A stretch of 9,885 nt of DNA from Dermatophilaceae bacterium (GCA_013361975.1 JABFXB010000102.1:1-9885); one strand, 5' to 3'; shown: positions 1-6,754, counted from the first letter of the stretch. Numbers and translations are program-made. Notes: generated by a model not told the origin, from the sequence alone.

Positions 1-7
1 GTGACGG

Positions 8-1228
8 TCAGTGGGCGACGGCTGCGGCGCCGTGCTCGTCGATGAGGGCGCCGCTGACGAAGCGGTCGAGGCCGAAGCCACGGTTCAGCTCGTGCGGCTC
101 GTCGGTGGCGATGGTGTGCGCGTAGGCGAAACCGGCGCCGGGCACGGCCTTGAATCCGCCTGTGCCCCAACCACAGTTGACGTACATCCCGTCGACGGGC
201 GAGGTGCCCATCACGGGCGAGGCGTCCATGGTCACGTCGACGATGCCGGCCCAGGTGCGCAGCAGGTGCGCGCGCGAGAAGGCGGGGAAGAGCTCCACGG
301 CCGCCGACATCTGGTGCTCGATGACGTGGAACGAGCCTCGCTGCCCGTAGCCGTTGTAGGAGTCGATGCCTGCGCCCATGACGAGCTCGCCCTTGTGCGC
401 CTGCGAGACGTAGACGTGCACGTGGTTCGACATGACGACGGTGGGGTGGATGATCTCGTGCAGCTCGGAGACGAGGGCCTGCAGCGGATGCGACTGGATC
501 GGCACGCGGAAGCCCGCCAGCTCGGACAGCACCGACGTGTGCCCCGCGGCGCAGAGCGCGACCTTGCCCGCGTTGATGCGCCCCCGGCTCGTCTCGACGC
601 CCGTGACCCGTCCGCCGTCGATGACGAAGCCGGTCACCTCGCAGTTCTGGATGATGTCGACCCCGAGATCGCTCGCCCGGCGCGCGTAGCCCCACGCGAC
701 CCAGTCGTGCTTGGCGATGCCCGCGCGCGGCTGGTACGTGCCACCCATCACCGGGTAGCGGATGTCGTCACCGATGTTGATGATCGGGCACAGCTCCTTG
801 ACCTGCAGCGGGTCCACCCACTCCGCGTCGACACCGTTGAGGCGGTTCGCCTCGACGCGGCGCACCGAGTCGCGGACGTCCTGCAGGGTGTGGGCGAGGT
901 TGAGCACACCGCGCTGCGAGAAGAAGACGTCGTAGCCGAGCTCGTCCTCGAGGCCCTCCCACAGCTTGAGCGAGTGCTCGTAGATGGCGGCCGACTCGTC
1001 CCACAGGTAGTTCGAGCGGATGATCGTCGTGTTGCGGGCCATGTTGCCGCCGGCGATCCAACCTCGCTCGAGCACAGCCACGTTCGTGATGCCGTGGTGC
1101 TTGGCGAGGTAGTACGCCGTGGCGAGCCCGTGGCCGCCGGCGCCGACGATGACGACGTCGTAGCTGCGCTTCGGCTCGGGGTTGGCCCAGAGGAAGTCGG
1201 GGTGCTCGGGGAGCTCTCGCTGGTTCAT
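8..1228 (-). CDS. soxB: Sarcosine oxidase, beta subunit (heterotetrameric type)
   Basis: This is the flavin-bearing catalytic subunit of heterotetrameric sarcosine oxidase. That cytoplasmic enzyme oxidises sarcosine to glycine and H2O2 and passes the methyl group to tetrahydrofolate as 5,10-methylene-THF. The 406-residue protein has an N-terminal Rossmann FAD motif GAGGHG (29-34), the segment GNMARNTTIIRSNYLW (61-76), and GIAKHD with His174 at the position of the covalent FMN-histidine known in corynebacterial beta subunits. A C-terminal YVNCGWGTGGFK (349-360) follows. Length and near-colinear motifs fit the corynebacterial subunit and not the monomeric oxidase (usually about 390 aa, different motifs). 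I chose ATG at 1228 because it lies two bases after the glyA stop, has GAGAAGG about 10 bases upstream, and begins the conserved MNQRELPEHPDFLWANPEP start. The frame stays open upstream through glyA, but that part is not protein-like. The soxD, soxA and soxG genes needed for the complex would lie beyond the left edge. Product call is firm. Confidence 0.96.
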   Translation of the reverse strand: MNQRELPEHPDFLWANPEPKRSYDVVIVGAGGHGLATAYYLAKHHGITNVAVLERGWIAGGNMARNTTIIRSNYLWDESAAIYEHSLKLWEGLEDELGYDVFFSQRGVLNLAHTLQDVRDSVRRVEANRLNGVDAEWVDPLQVKELCPIINIGDDIRYPVMGGTYQPRAGIAKHDWVAWGYARRASDLGVDIIQNCEVTGFVIDGGRVTGVETSRGRINAGKVALCAAGHTSVLSELAGFRVPIQSHPLQALVSELHEIIHPTVVMSNHVHVYVSQAHKGELVMGAGIDSYNGYGQRGSFHVIEHQMSAAVELFPAFSRAHLLRTWAGIVDVTMDASPVMGTSPVDGMYVNCGWGTGGFKAVPGAGFAYAHTIATDEPHELNRGFGLDRFVSGALIDEHGAAAVAH

Positions 1229-1230
1229 CG

Positions 1231-2547
1231 TCACTGCACCTTCTCGAGGGTCGGGTAGAGGGGGAAGCGGGCCGCGAGGGCGTCGACGCGGGCCCGCAGT
1301 GCCGCGAGCGTCGTGTCGGAGCCGTCGCCGGCGAGCGCCATGGCGATGACGTCCGCGACCTCGGCGAAGGCGGCCTCGTCGAAGCCGCGGGTGGCGAGCG
1401 CCGGGGTGCCGATGCGCAGGCCCGAGGAGACCATCGGCGGCCGGGGGTCGAAGGGCACGGCGTTGCGGTTGACGGTGATGCCGACCGAGTGGAGCAGGTC
1501 CTCGGCCTGCCGGCCGTCCAGCTGTGAGTGGCGCAGGTCGACGAGGACCAGGTGGACGTCCGTGCCACCCGAGACGACCCCGATGCCGGCGTCGGTGACG
1601 TCCGGCTGGGTCAGGCGGTCCGCGAGGATCGCCGCGCCCGCGAGCGTGCGTCGCTGCCGCTCGCGGAACTCGTCGCTCGCGGCGACCTTGAAGGCGACGG
1701 CCTTGCCTGCGATGACGTGCTCGAGCGGGCCGCCCTGCTGCCCGGGGAAGACAGCCGAGTTGACCTTCTTGGCGATGTCGGCGTCGTTGGTGAGGATGAT
1801 GCCACCGCGCGGACCGCCCAGCGTCTTGTGCGTCGTCGACGAGACGACGTGCGCGTGCGGGACCGGCGAGGGGTGCAGGCCGGCCGCGACGAGCCCGGCG
1901 AAGTGGGCCATGTCGACGAAGAGGTACGCGCCGACGGCGTCGGCGATGCGCCGGAACTCGGCGAAGTCGAGGTGTCGCGCGTAGGCCGACCAGCCCGCGA
2001 CGATCATTCTCGGCCGGTGCTCGCGGGCGAGCCGCTCGACCTCCGCCATGTCGACGACGTGGGTGTCCTCGCGTACGCCGTAGGCCACGACGTCGTAGAG
2101 CCGACCGGAGAAGTTGAGCCGCATGCCGTGGGTGAGGTGGCCGCCGTGCGCGAGGTCGAGGCCGAGGATCGCGTCGCCGGGGGTGAGCAGGGCGTGCATC
2201 ACGGACGCGTTCGCCTGCGCGCCCGAGTGCGGCTGGACGTTGGCGTATGCCGCCCCGAAGAGCGCCTTGACCCGCTCGATCGCGAGCGACTCGACGACGT
2301 CGACGTGCTCGCAACCGCCGTAGTAGCGGCGGCCGGGGTAGCCCTCGGCGTACTTGTTCGTCAGCACCGATCCCTGGGCCTGCATGACCGCGACGGGGGC
2401 GAAGTTCTCCGAGGCGATCATCTCCAGGGTGCCCTGCTGGCGGCGGAGCTCGGCACCGATGGCTGCGGCGATCTCGGGATCGAGCTGCGCAAGGTCCTCG
2501 TCGAGCAGCGTGGCGTGGGCCGGCGGCGTGCTGGTGAGCTGGGACAT
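1231..2547 (-). CDS. glyA: Serine hydroxymethyltransferase
   Basis: This PLP enzyme interconverts glycine plus 5,10-methylene-THF and serine plus THF in the cytoplasm. At 438 residues it is full length. Visible motifs include MIASENFA (43-50), NKYAEGYPGRRYYGGCE (64-80), QPHSGAQAN (105-113), the DMAHFAGLVA helix (212-221), and the Schiff-base lysine Lys241 in STTHKTLGGPRGG. AGWSAYAR (184-191) is the actinobacterial form of the AGxSAY motif. The start ATG is preceded by GGAGGG at 2552-2557 with four bases between. The stop is two bases from the soxB start, so the two are almost certainly co-translated. The same glyA-soxBDAG order is known from Corynebacterium sp. P-1 and Arthrobacter sarcosine loci. 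There GlyA uses both products of sarcosine oxidase, glycine and the folate-bound carbon. This may therefore be a pathway-specific copy, with a housekeeping glyA elsewhere; that last point is inference. Confidence 0.96.
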   Translation of the reverse strand: MSQLTSTPPAHATLLDEDLAQLDPEIAAAIGAELRRQQGTLEMIASENFAPVAVMQAQGSVLTNKYAEGYPGRRYYGGCEHVDVVESLAIERVKALFGAAYANVQPHSGAQANASVMHALLTPGDAILGLDLAHGGHLTHGMRLNFSGRLYDVVAYGVREDTHVVDMAEVERLAREHRPRMIVAGWSAYARHLDFAEFRRIADAVGAYLFVDMAHFAGLVAAGLHPSPVPHAHVVSSTTHKTLGGPRGGIILTNDADIAKKVNSAVFPGQQGGPLEHVIAGKAVAFKVAASDEFRERQRRTLAGAAILADRLTQPDVTDAGIGVVSGGTDVHLVLVDLRHSQLDGRQAEDLLHSVGITVNRNAVPFDPRPPMVSSGLRIGTPALATRGFDEAAFAEVADVIAMALAGDGSDTTLAALRARVDALAARFPLYPTLEKVQ

Positions 2548-2584
2548 GAAGCCCTCCGGAAGTTGATGTCCTTGTTGTCGATGA

Positions 2585-2613
2585 CTGATATATCATCCAG
2601 ATCGCAATAGTAT
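2585..2613 (+). promoter_or_regulatory. Predicted promoter of the GntR regulator gene
   Basis: On the plus strand, CTGATA (2585-2590) and TAGTAT (2608-2613) lie 17 bases apart, each matching four of six consensus positions. This -10 overlaps the -10 of the glyA promoter on the opposite strand, because the shared ATAGTAT reads TACTAT on the other strand. The -35 overlaps the TGATATATCA palindrome. The leader would be about 80 bases. Weaker than the glyA promoter, but its position is consistent with autoregulation. Confidence 0.4.
2586..2595. promoter_or_regulatory. Candidate operator for the GntR/FCD regulator (TGATATATCA)
   Basis: This is a perfect 10-bp palindrome, TGATATATCA, in an AT-rich island of an otherwise GC-rich window. 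Many FCD-type GntR regulators bind short palindromes of this kind, rich in TGAT/ATCA or TATA, next to their own gene. It sits about 5-14 bases downstream of the predicted glyA transcription start and over the predicted -35 of gntR. One bound dimer could therefore block both directions. The link to this regulator is inferred from position. I saw no second copy in the window. Confidence 0.55.
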
Positions 2614-2635
2614 GTTTGAGGCGACGGGCCGTCAA
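2607..2635 (-). promoter_or_regulatory. Predicted sigma70-type promoter of glyA-soxB
   Basis: On the minus strand, TTGACG (2635-2630) and TACTAT (2612-2607) are separated by exactly 17 bases. They match five and four of six consensus positions, and the -10 also fits the actinobacterial TANNNT form. Transcription would begin near 2600, leaving a leader of roughly 50 bases that contains the TGATATATCA palindrome just downstream of the start and GGAGGG before glyA. A short pseudo-palindrome, GACGG-G-CCGTC (2623-2633), overlaps the -35. Predicted by eye only. Confidence 0.6.
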
Positions 2636-2699
2636 CGGTCTGTCCGAGGAGATCTGAGAGCCCGACCGCGAGACCTTCGCAACCGACCCGGGAGGACCC

Positions 2700-3359
2700 A
2701 TGACCGCGACGGCGCCCGCACTGGCGTACGGCTCACTCGCCGAGCAGGCCTACCACGTGCTGCGCGACCGGCTCGTCATGCTCGACATCGCGCCCGGCGC
2801 CCCGATCAACGAGGCCCAGCTCGGCAGCGACCTCGGGATCGGACGCACGCCCATCCGCGAGAGCCTCAAGAAGCTCGAGCTCGACCACCTCGTCGTCTCC
2901 TACCCCCGACGGGGCACCTTCGCGACCCAGGTCGACATCAAGGACCTTGCCGCCATCTCCGAGATGCGCCACGTCCTCGAGCCGCTCGCAGCCCGTCGCG
3001 CCGCCCTCGTCGCGCGGGCCGACATCCGCGCCGAGCTCTCCGAGAAGGCGCGACAGATCGGATCCATGGGCGACGAGCCCGACGACAAGCGCCCGCTCAT
3101 GGAGTACGACATCGACGTGCACCGGCTCATCTACCGCGCCGCCGAGAACCCCCACCTCGAGGAGACGCTCGTCCGGCTCGACAACCTGGCGACCCGCATC
3201 TGGTGCCTCGTGCTCGAACGGCTGCCGTCCGTCTCGGAGCACATCAAGGAGCACGTGACGCTGCTCGAGGCGATCGTGGCCAAGGACGCCGACCGCGCCG
3301 CCGAGCTCGCCGCCTCGCACGTCGAGCACTTCGAGGAGGCGGTCCGCGCCGTGCTCTGA
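2700..3359 (+). CDS. GntR-family transcriptional regulator, FCD (FadR-like) subfamily
   Basis: A 219-residue DNA-binding regulator. The N-terminal winged helix (about 11-75) carries LAEQAYHVLRDRLVM, the PGAPINEAQLGSDLGIGRTPIRESLKKLE recognition segment and the YPRRGTFAT wing. The C-terminal all-helical FCD ligand domain (about 83-215) keeps the usual metal-binding pattern: D137 and H141 in DIDVH, H185 in the EHVTLLEAI helix and H207 in ASHVEH. Start ATG has GGAGG (2691-2695) four bases upstream. The gene diverges from glyA-soxB across 152 bp that hold both predicted promoters and a palindrome. By family habit and position it is likely a repressor of glyA-sox and of itself, relieved by a small carboxylate or amine such as sarcosine or glycine. 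The effector is a guess; family assignment is firm. Confidence 0.92.
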   Translation: MTATAPALAYGSLAEQAYHVLRDRLVMLDIAPGAPINEAQLGSDLGIGRTPIRESLKKLELDHLVVSYPRRGTFATQVDIKDLAAISEMRHVLEPLAARRAALVARADIRAELSEKARQIGSMGDEPDDKRPLMEYDIDVHRLIYRAAENPHLEETLVRLDNLATRIWCLVLERLPSVSEHIKEHVTLLEAIVAKDADRAAELAASHVEHFEEAVRAVL

Positions 3360-3407
3360 CGGCCCCGACCGCCCGTCGACCTCGCTGTCACGGGCGCGTG
3401 GCCGTCA
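3357..3407. terminator. Nested stem-loop between convergent gntR and pucR, candidate bidirectional terminator
   Basis: The outer arms TGACGGCC (3357-3364) and GGCCGTCA (3400-3407) are perfectly complementary and contain the stop codons of both convergent genes. Inside, CGCCCGT (3370-3376) pairs with ACGGGCG (3390-3396) around a 13-base loop, and AC (3368-3369) can pair with GT (3398-3399). There is no T-run on either side, so it would be an I-shaped hairpin of the kind often proposed in actinobacteria. Function is inferred from place and symmetry. Confidence 0.5.
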
Positions 3408-4916
3408 CTGGCGGAGGTCGTCGCGCAGCTGGGCGCCCCCGCGCACCAGCCGGACCGCGAGCGCCAGCGCGGCGAGCTGGCCGCGCCCCCGTGGGTCGCC
3501 ACCGAGCACCTGGAAGATCCGGCGCAGCCGCTTGTGCAGCGACTGCCGCTCGAGGAAGAGCAGCCGCGCCGACTCGGTCGCGTTGCAGCCCGTGGAGATC
3601 CACACGTCGAGGGTGCGCACCAGCTCTGCGCCGGACCGCTGGTCGAGCCGCACGAGCTCGCCGAGCGCCTCCTCGACGAGGGCGTCGACGACGCTGCGCG
3701 GCAGCGACCTCTCGGCCATCCGCTCGACGAGGAAGTCGGAGGCGTCGTGGACGGCAGCCGTGCCCTTCGCCGATCGGCCGAGGCGCCAGGTCGTGCGCGC
3801 CTCCGCGAGGGAGAACGAGGCCTGCCGCACCGTCGGGGCCGTGGGGCCGAGTGCGCCCGTGAGACCGGTGCCCGCGACAGCTGCCCGCAGCGCCGTGAGA
3901 GCACGTGCCCGCTCGGCCTGCGTGGCCGCCTTGAGCGGCATGAGGATCTCGAGCCAATCCCCGTGGGCGACGACGAGAGAGGCCGGCAGGGCGCGTCGCG
4001 TGCGTTGCTCCGTGTCGATGTGCCCGTCCGCCGGTCGTCGCACCACCGCCATGACCAGGGGCTGCTCAGGGTCGATCCCACTCGCCTGGCACAGCTCGAG
4101 GAGGCGCTCTCCTCCCCCGCCGGCCCCGATGAGCCGCACGAGCTCGTCCTCTGCCAGCCTGACCAGGCTGGGCCTGCTGTGCCGTGCGAGCGCCAGCGCG
4201 ACGATGCTGCGCACCCTGGCGAGAACCGTCTCCAGGGTCTCCTGGGTCGCCACGTCGGCGTCTGGGCTGCCCAGCAGCTCGAGGTGGGCGACACCGATCC
4301 CGCTGACCGACAGCTCAGCACCGAGCGGCTCCGCCGTCGCGTCCGGCTCTGGACCGGCCTGGCCGAGCAGACCACCGCGGGTGTCCAGCACGCGGACGTG
4401 GACTCCGAGCGTCTCGGCGATGACGCCCAGCAGCGGCTCGAGAGCGGTGCCCGAGCTCGCGAGCCGTTCGGTGAGTGCCTGCGAGAGCTGGTCCGCAAGG
4501 CGGAGGGCCGCCACCTGAGCGGAGACGATGCGTCGGTTGACCTCCTCCGCCACCTCGACGAACGGGACCACCTGGCGCAGCTCGATCAGGGGGAGGCCGG
4601 CCTCCTCCGCGGCGGCGACGAGCTCGGCTGGCAGGTGCCGGCCGGACCCGGCCGTCTCGACGGCGAGCGCGGCGACGCCTCGCGAGGCAAGGCTCCAGAC
4701 GTACTCCACCTGCGCCGCAGGCTTGAGCGCGAGGAGCGCGACCCCGCCGGTGAGCAGCAGCTCGCCCCCGGACAGCAGCGGCGCGATCTCGAGCACCTCG
4801 CTGGAGTGCACCCACCGGACACGGGCCGTGCCGACGGCGCGCTGCGCAGCGACCACCTGCGGGGCGCCCGGGGCAAGAGCGCCGCTGTCGAGGATCTCGC
4901 TCAGCAGAAGGGACAT
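3405..4916 (-). CDS. PucR-family transcriptional regulator
   Basis: A 503-residue regulator of the PucR/CdaR type, which typically activates purine, allantoin or related nitrogen catabolism genes. The N-terminal PucR ligand domain (about 2-125) shows WVHSSEVLEIAPLLSGGEL and LLLTGG. A middle GAF/CdaR-like region follows, and the C-terminal helix-turn-helix (about 432-472) has LVRTLDVWISTGCNATESARLL then LERQSLHKRLRRIFQVLG. In most relatives the recognition helix reads near HRNTLRYRL, so this one is divergent. I chose ATG at 4916 because GGGAGG lies nine bases upstream. The longer GTG start at 4925 would sit directly on that ribosome-binding site. The gene diverges from the permease-creatininase-creatinase unit, so the natural inference is that it controls creatinine uptake and opening. 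The ligand is unknown. Confidence 0.9.
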   Translation of the reverse strand: MSLLLSEILDSGALAPGAPQVVAAQRAVGTARVRWVHSSEVLEIAPLLSGGELLLTGGVALLALKPAAQVEYVWSLASRGVAALAVETAGSGRHLPAELVAAAEEAGLPLIELRQVVPFVEVAEEVNRRIVSAQVAALRLADQLSQALTERLASSGTALEPLLGVIAETLGVHVRVLDTRGGLLGQAGPEPDATAEPLGAELSVSGIGVAHLELLGSPDADVATQETLETVLARVRSIVALALARHSRPSLVRLAEDELVRLIGAGGGGERLLELCQASGIDPEQPLVMAVVRRPADGHIDTEQRTRRALPASLVVAHGDWLEILMPLKAATQAERARALTALRAAVAGTGLTGALGPTAPTVRQASFSLAEARTTWRLGRSAKGTAAVHDASDFLVERMAERSLPRSVVDALVEEALGELVRLDQRSGAELVRTLDVWISTGCNATESARLLFLERQSLHKRLRRIFQVLGGDPRGRGQLAALALAVRLVRGGAQLRDDLRQ

Positions 4917-4937
4917 ACCGGTCACCCTCCCAGTGGT

Positions 4938-4954
4938 GGTGACACCTTGTCACC
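4938..4954. promoter_or_regulatory. 17-bp inverted repeat, candidate operator between pucR and permease
   Basis: GGTGACA-CCT-TGTCACC is a perfect 7-bp inverted repeat with a 3-base centre. It lies 22 bp upstream of the pucR start and 117 bp upstream of the permease start. A further GTCACC half-site at 4921-4926 repeats the right arm core (4949-4954) at a 28-bp distance and overlaps the pucR ribosome-binding region. The symmetry and position suit a dimeric regulator, most simply PucR itself. Which regulator binds is inference, and no convincing -35/-10 pair was found on either strand in 4917-5070. Confidence 0.5.
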
Positions 4955-5040
4955 CGGGACTTCCACCAGAGGAGACAGTGTGAGTCTGGAAGGGAGGGAA
5001 AGCAGATCCTACCGTTGTCGCAGCCGGCCATTCATCCGCA

Positions 5041-5068
5041 GGGGTTTTCAACGACGAAAGCAGTCCCC
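5041..5068 (+). promoter_or_regulatory. Small hairpin directly before the permease start codon
   Basis: GGGG (5041-5044) can pair with CCCC (5065-5068), and TTTC (5046-5049) with GAAA (5056-5059) around a six-base loop, with an asymmetric internal loop between the two stems. The only Shine-Dalgarno-like bases for the permease, GAAAG at 5056-5060, lie inside the stem. The ATG follows two bases after the hairpin. It might lower translation, but the stem is short and could be chance. Confidence 0.25.
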
Positions 5069-5070
5069 AC

Positions 5071-6654
5071 ATGAGCCTTTCCACCAAGAGTCACTCGGAA
5101 GAGGTGACCCACTCCGTCGAGGACGTGCTCCAGCCCGTCCCGGAGTCCGCCCGCACCACCAAGGTGTCCGGCCAGTTCTGGATCTGGGCCGGCGCGAACG
5201 TCGCCCCCATCAACTGGATCCTCGGAGCACTCGGCATCCAGCTCGGCCTCGGCTTCGCCGACACCATGACGGTGCTCGTCGTCGGCAACATCATCGGCAT
5301 GGTCGGTTTCGGCTTCTTCGTGCTGCTCGGACAGAAGACCGGCGCCACCGGCATGCTCCTCGCCCGCGGCGCGTTCGGCCGGCGCGGCGCCTACCTCCCG
5401 GCCGCCATCCAGGCCGTCGTCGCGGTCGGCTGGTCGGCCGTCAACACGTGGGTCATCCTCGACCTCGTCATGGCTCTCTTCGCCAAGATCGGCTGGGTCG
5501 ACCCGGACGCCTCGAACCTCGCGTGGAAGATCGGCGTCGCCGCCGTGATCATGAGCATCCAGGTCGGCATCTGCTACCGCGGCTACAGCGCCATCGCAAA
5601 GTTCGAGCGCATCACGATGCCTCCGACGATCCTCGTGCTCATCGTCATGTCGATCATCGCGTGGACCCAGCTGCCGATCGACTGGGGCTACGCCGGCCCT
5701 CCCGGAAAGATCCTGACCGGCGGTGAGCGCTGGGCCGCCATGTCGGGCATCATGACCGCGATCGGGATCGGTTGGGGCATCGGTTGGTTCACCTACGCCC
5801 CCGACTACTCCCGCTTCGTCTCCAGGCGCATCCCGCCGTGGAAGCTCTACCTCACTTCGGTGCTCGGCCAGTTCCTCCCCGTCGTGTGGCTCGGCGTGCT
5901 CGGTGCCAGCCTCGCCACGATGCACGGCACCGCCGACCCGGGCGAGCTCGTCGTCAAGAGCTTCGGCGCCATGGCGATCCCGGTGATCCTGCTCGTCATC
6001 CACGGCCCCATCGCGACGAACATCATCAACCTCTACACGTTCGGCGTCGCCTTCCAGGCCCTCGACATCCGCATCGGCCGCAAGAAGCTCTCGGTCGTCG
6101 TCGGCTGCCTGTCGATGTGCGCGGTCATCGGCTTCCTCTTCGCCGAGGACTTCGCGACGCTGCTCGACAACTGGATCATCGCCATCGCCGCCTGGGTGGC
6201 GACGTGGGGCGGCATCATGGCCGTGCACTACTTCATCTTCGAGCGGCGGCACAAGACCTTCGGCTACCTCTTCGTCAACCCGCGCGACACGCGCCTGAAG
6301 GCGGTCAACTGGTCGGCGATCGTCGCCTTCGTCTGCGGCCTCTTCATGACATGGGTGTTCATGTACGGCGGCCTGCCGGCCTTCCAGGGCCCGGCCGCGA
6401 CGGCCATGGGCGGGGTCGACCTCTCGTGGCTGGCCGGCACGCTGACCTCCGGGCTGCTCTACCTGGCCCTCGGCTACCCGAGGTTCCGCGACCGCATCCA
6501 CCAGGGCGTCCCGCTCGGCATCAAGACGGAGCTGGCCGACGAGGACTACCTGCGAGACCACGGCGACGCGTGCGCCCACGACGAGGACCACGCGTACGCC
6601 ACCGGCCGGCCGGCCACGCCGCAGACCGAGGTCACGGCGCCCGCAGCTCACTGA
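5071..6654 (+). CDS. NCS1-family permease, probable creatinine importer
   Basis: A 527-residue membrane transporter of the nucleobase:cation symporter-1 (cytosine/purine permease) family. About 12 hydrophobic segments run from residue 36 to about 468. Family signatures include FWIWAGANVAPINWILGALG (36-55), GRRGAYLPAAIQAVVAVGWSAVNTW (103-127), the YAPDYSRF loop (242-249) and HGPIATNIINLYTFG (311-325). The ends are hydrophilic; the C-terminal tail (about 482-527) is rich in Asp, His and Thr. Cytosine or purine transport is the textbook role of the family, but no deaminase or purine gene is nearby. Creatininase and creatinase follow on the same strand, so creatinine (a cyclic amide of similar size) is the likely cargo. 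An NCS1-like creatinine transporter (CrnT) has been described in Corynebacterium glutamicum. ATG at 5071 is the only start: the frame upstream has no ATG, GTG or TTG back to a stop at 4981. Unlike the other genes it lacks a good Shine-Dalgarno. Confidence 0.88.
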   Translation: MSLSTKSHSEEVTHSVEDVLQPVPESARTTKVSGQFWIWAGANVAPINWILGALGIQLGLGFADTMTVLVVGNIIGMVGFGFFVLLGQKTGATGMLLARGAFGRRGAYLPAAIQAVVAVGWSAVNTWVILDLVMALFAKIGWVDPDASNLAWKIGVAAVIMSIQVGICYRGYSAIAKFERITMPPTILVLIVMSIIAWTQLPIDWGYAGPPGKILTGGERWAAMSGIMTAIGIGWGIGWFTYAPDYSRFVSRRIPPWKLYLTSVLGQFLPVVWLGVLGASLATMHGTADPGELVVKSFGAMAIPVILLVIHGPIATNIINLYTFGVAFQALDIRIGRKKLSVVVGCLSMCAVIGFLFAEDFATLLDNWIIAIAAWVATWGGIMAVHYFIFERRHKTFGYLFVNPRDTRLKAVNWSAIVAFVCGLFMTWVFMYGGLPAFQGPAATAMGGVDLSWLAGTLTSGLLYLALGYPRFRDRIHQGVPLGIKTELADEDYLRDHGDACAHDEDHAYATGRPATPQTEVTAPAAH

Positions 6655-6692
6655 GCTGTCCCACCTCACCTGAGCGAGCTGACAGGTCGCTG

Positions 6693-6726
6693 CGGCGGGT
6701 GGGGACGCCCACGCCCCCACCCGCCG
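6693..6726 (+). terminator. 12-bp perfect GC-rich hairpin between permease and creatininase genes
   Basis: The arm CGGCGGGTGGGG (6693-6704) is fully complementary to CCCCACCCGCCG (6715-6726) across a 10-base loop. No T-run follows. It lies 38 bp after the permease stop and 61 bp before the creatininase start. It could be a partial terminator, an RNase-stop that stabilises the upstream or downstream message, or an attenuation element that sets permease and enzyme levels apart. No convincing promoter is visible between it and the creatininase gene, so full termination would leave the enzymes without transcription. Confidence 0.6.
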
Positions 6727-6754
6727 GAGCGCTCGCCCCTGCCCGCGAGCACCA

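Noticed and set aside
11..1258. Plus-strand open frame (415 codons) opposite soxB.
   Set aside because: Antisense shadow with Asp/Val/Arg-rich composition and no motifs; no ribosome-binding site.
2548..2640. Glycine riboswitch upstream of glyA.
   Set aside because: The predicted leader is only about 50 bases and lacks the paired aptamer folds; the palindrome and promoter explain the region better.
1229..2701. The soxB frame stays open upstream through all of glyA, as if soxB were an 897-residue fusion.
   Set aside because: The extra part is Arg/Pro/His-rich shadow sequence with no domain, while glyA in another frame is a complete enzyme with its own ribosome-binding site. soxB has a good ATG at 1228.
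4917..4925. Longer pucR start at GTG 4925.
   Set aside because: GGGAGG would lie immediately against that GTG, whereas it is nine bases from the ATG at 4916.
5010..5015. TACCGT as a -10 element for the permease.
   Set aside because: No acceptable -35 at 16-18 bases upstream; a TANNNT match alone is too weak.
3534..5726. Long plus-strand open frame (730 codons) opposite pucR and running into the permease.
   Set aside because: Low-complexity Arg/Glu/Leu-rich translation without recognisable domains, caused by GC-rich third positions of the real genes.
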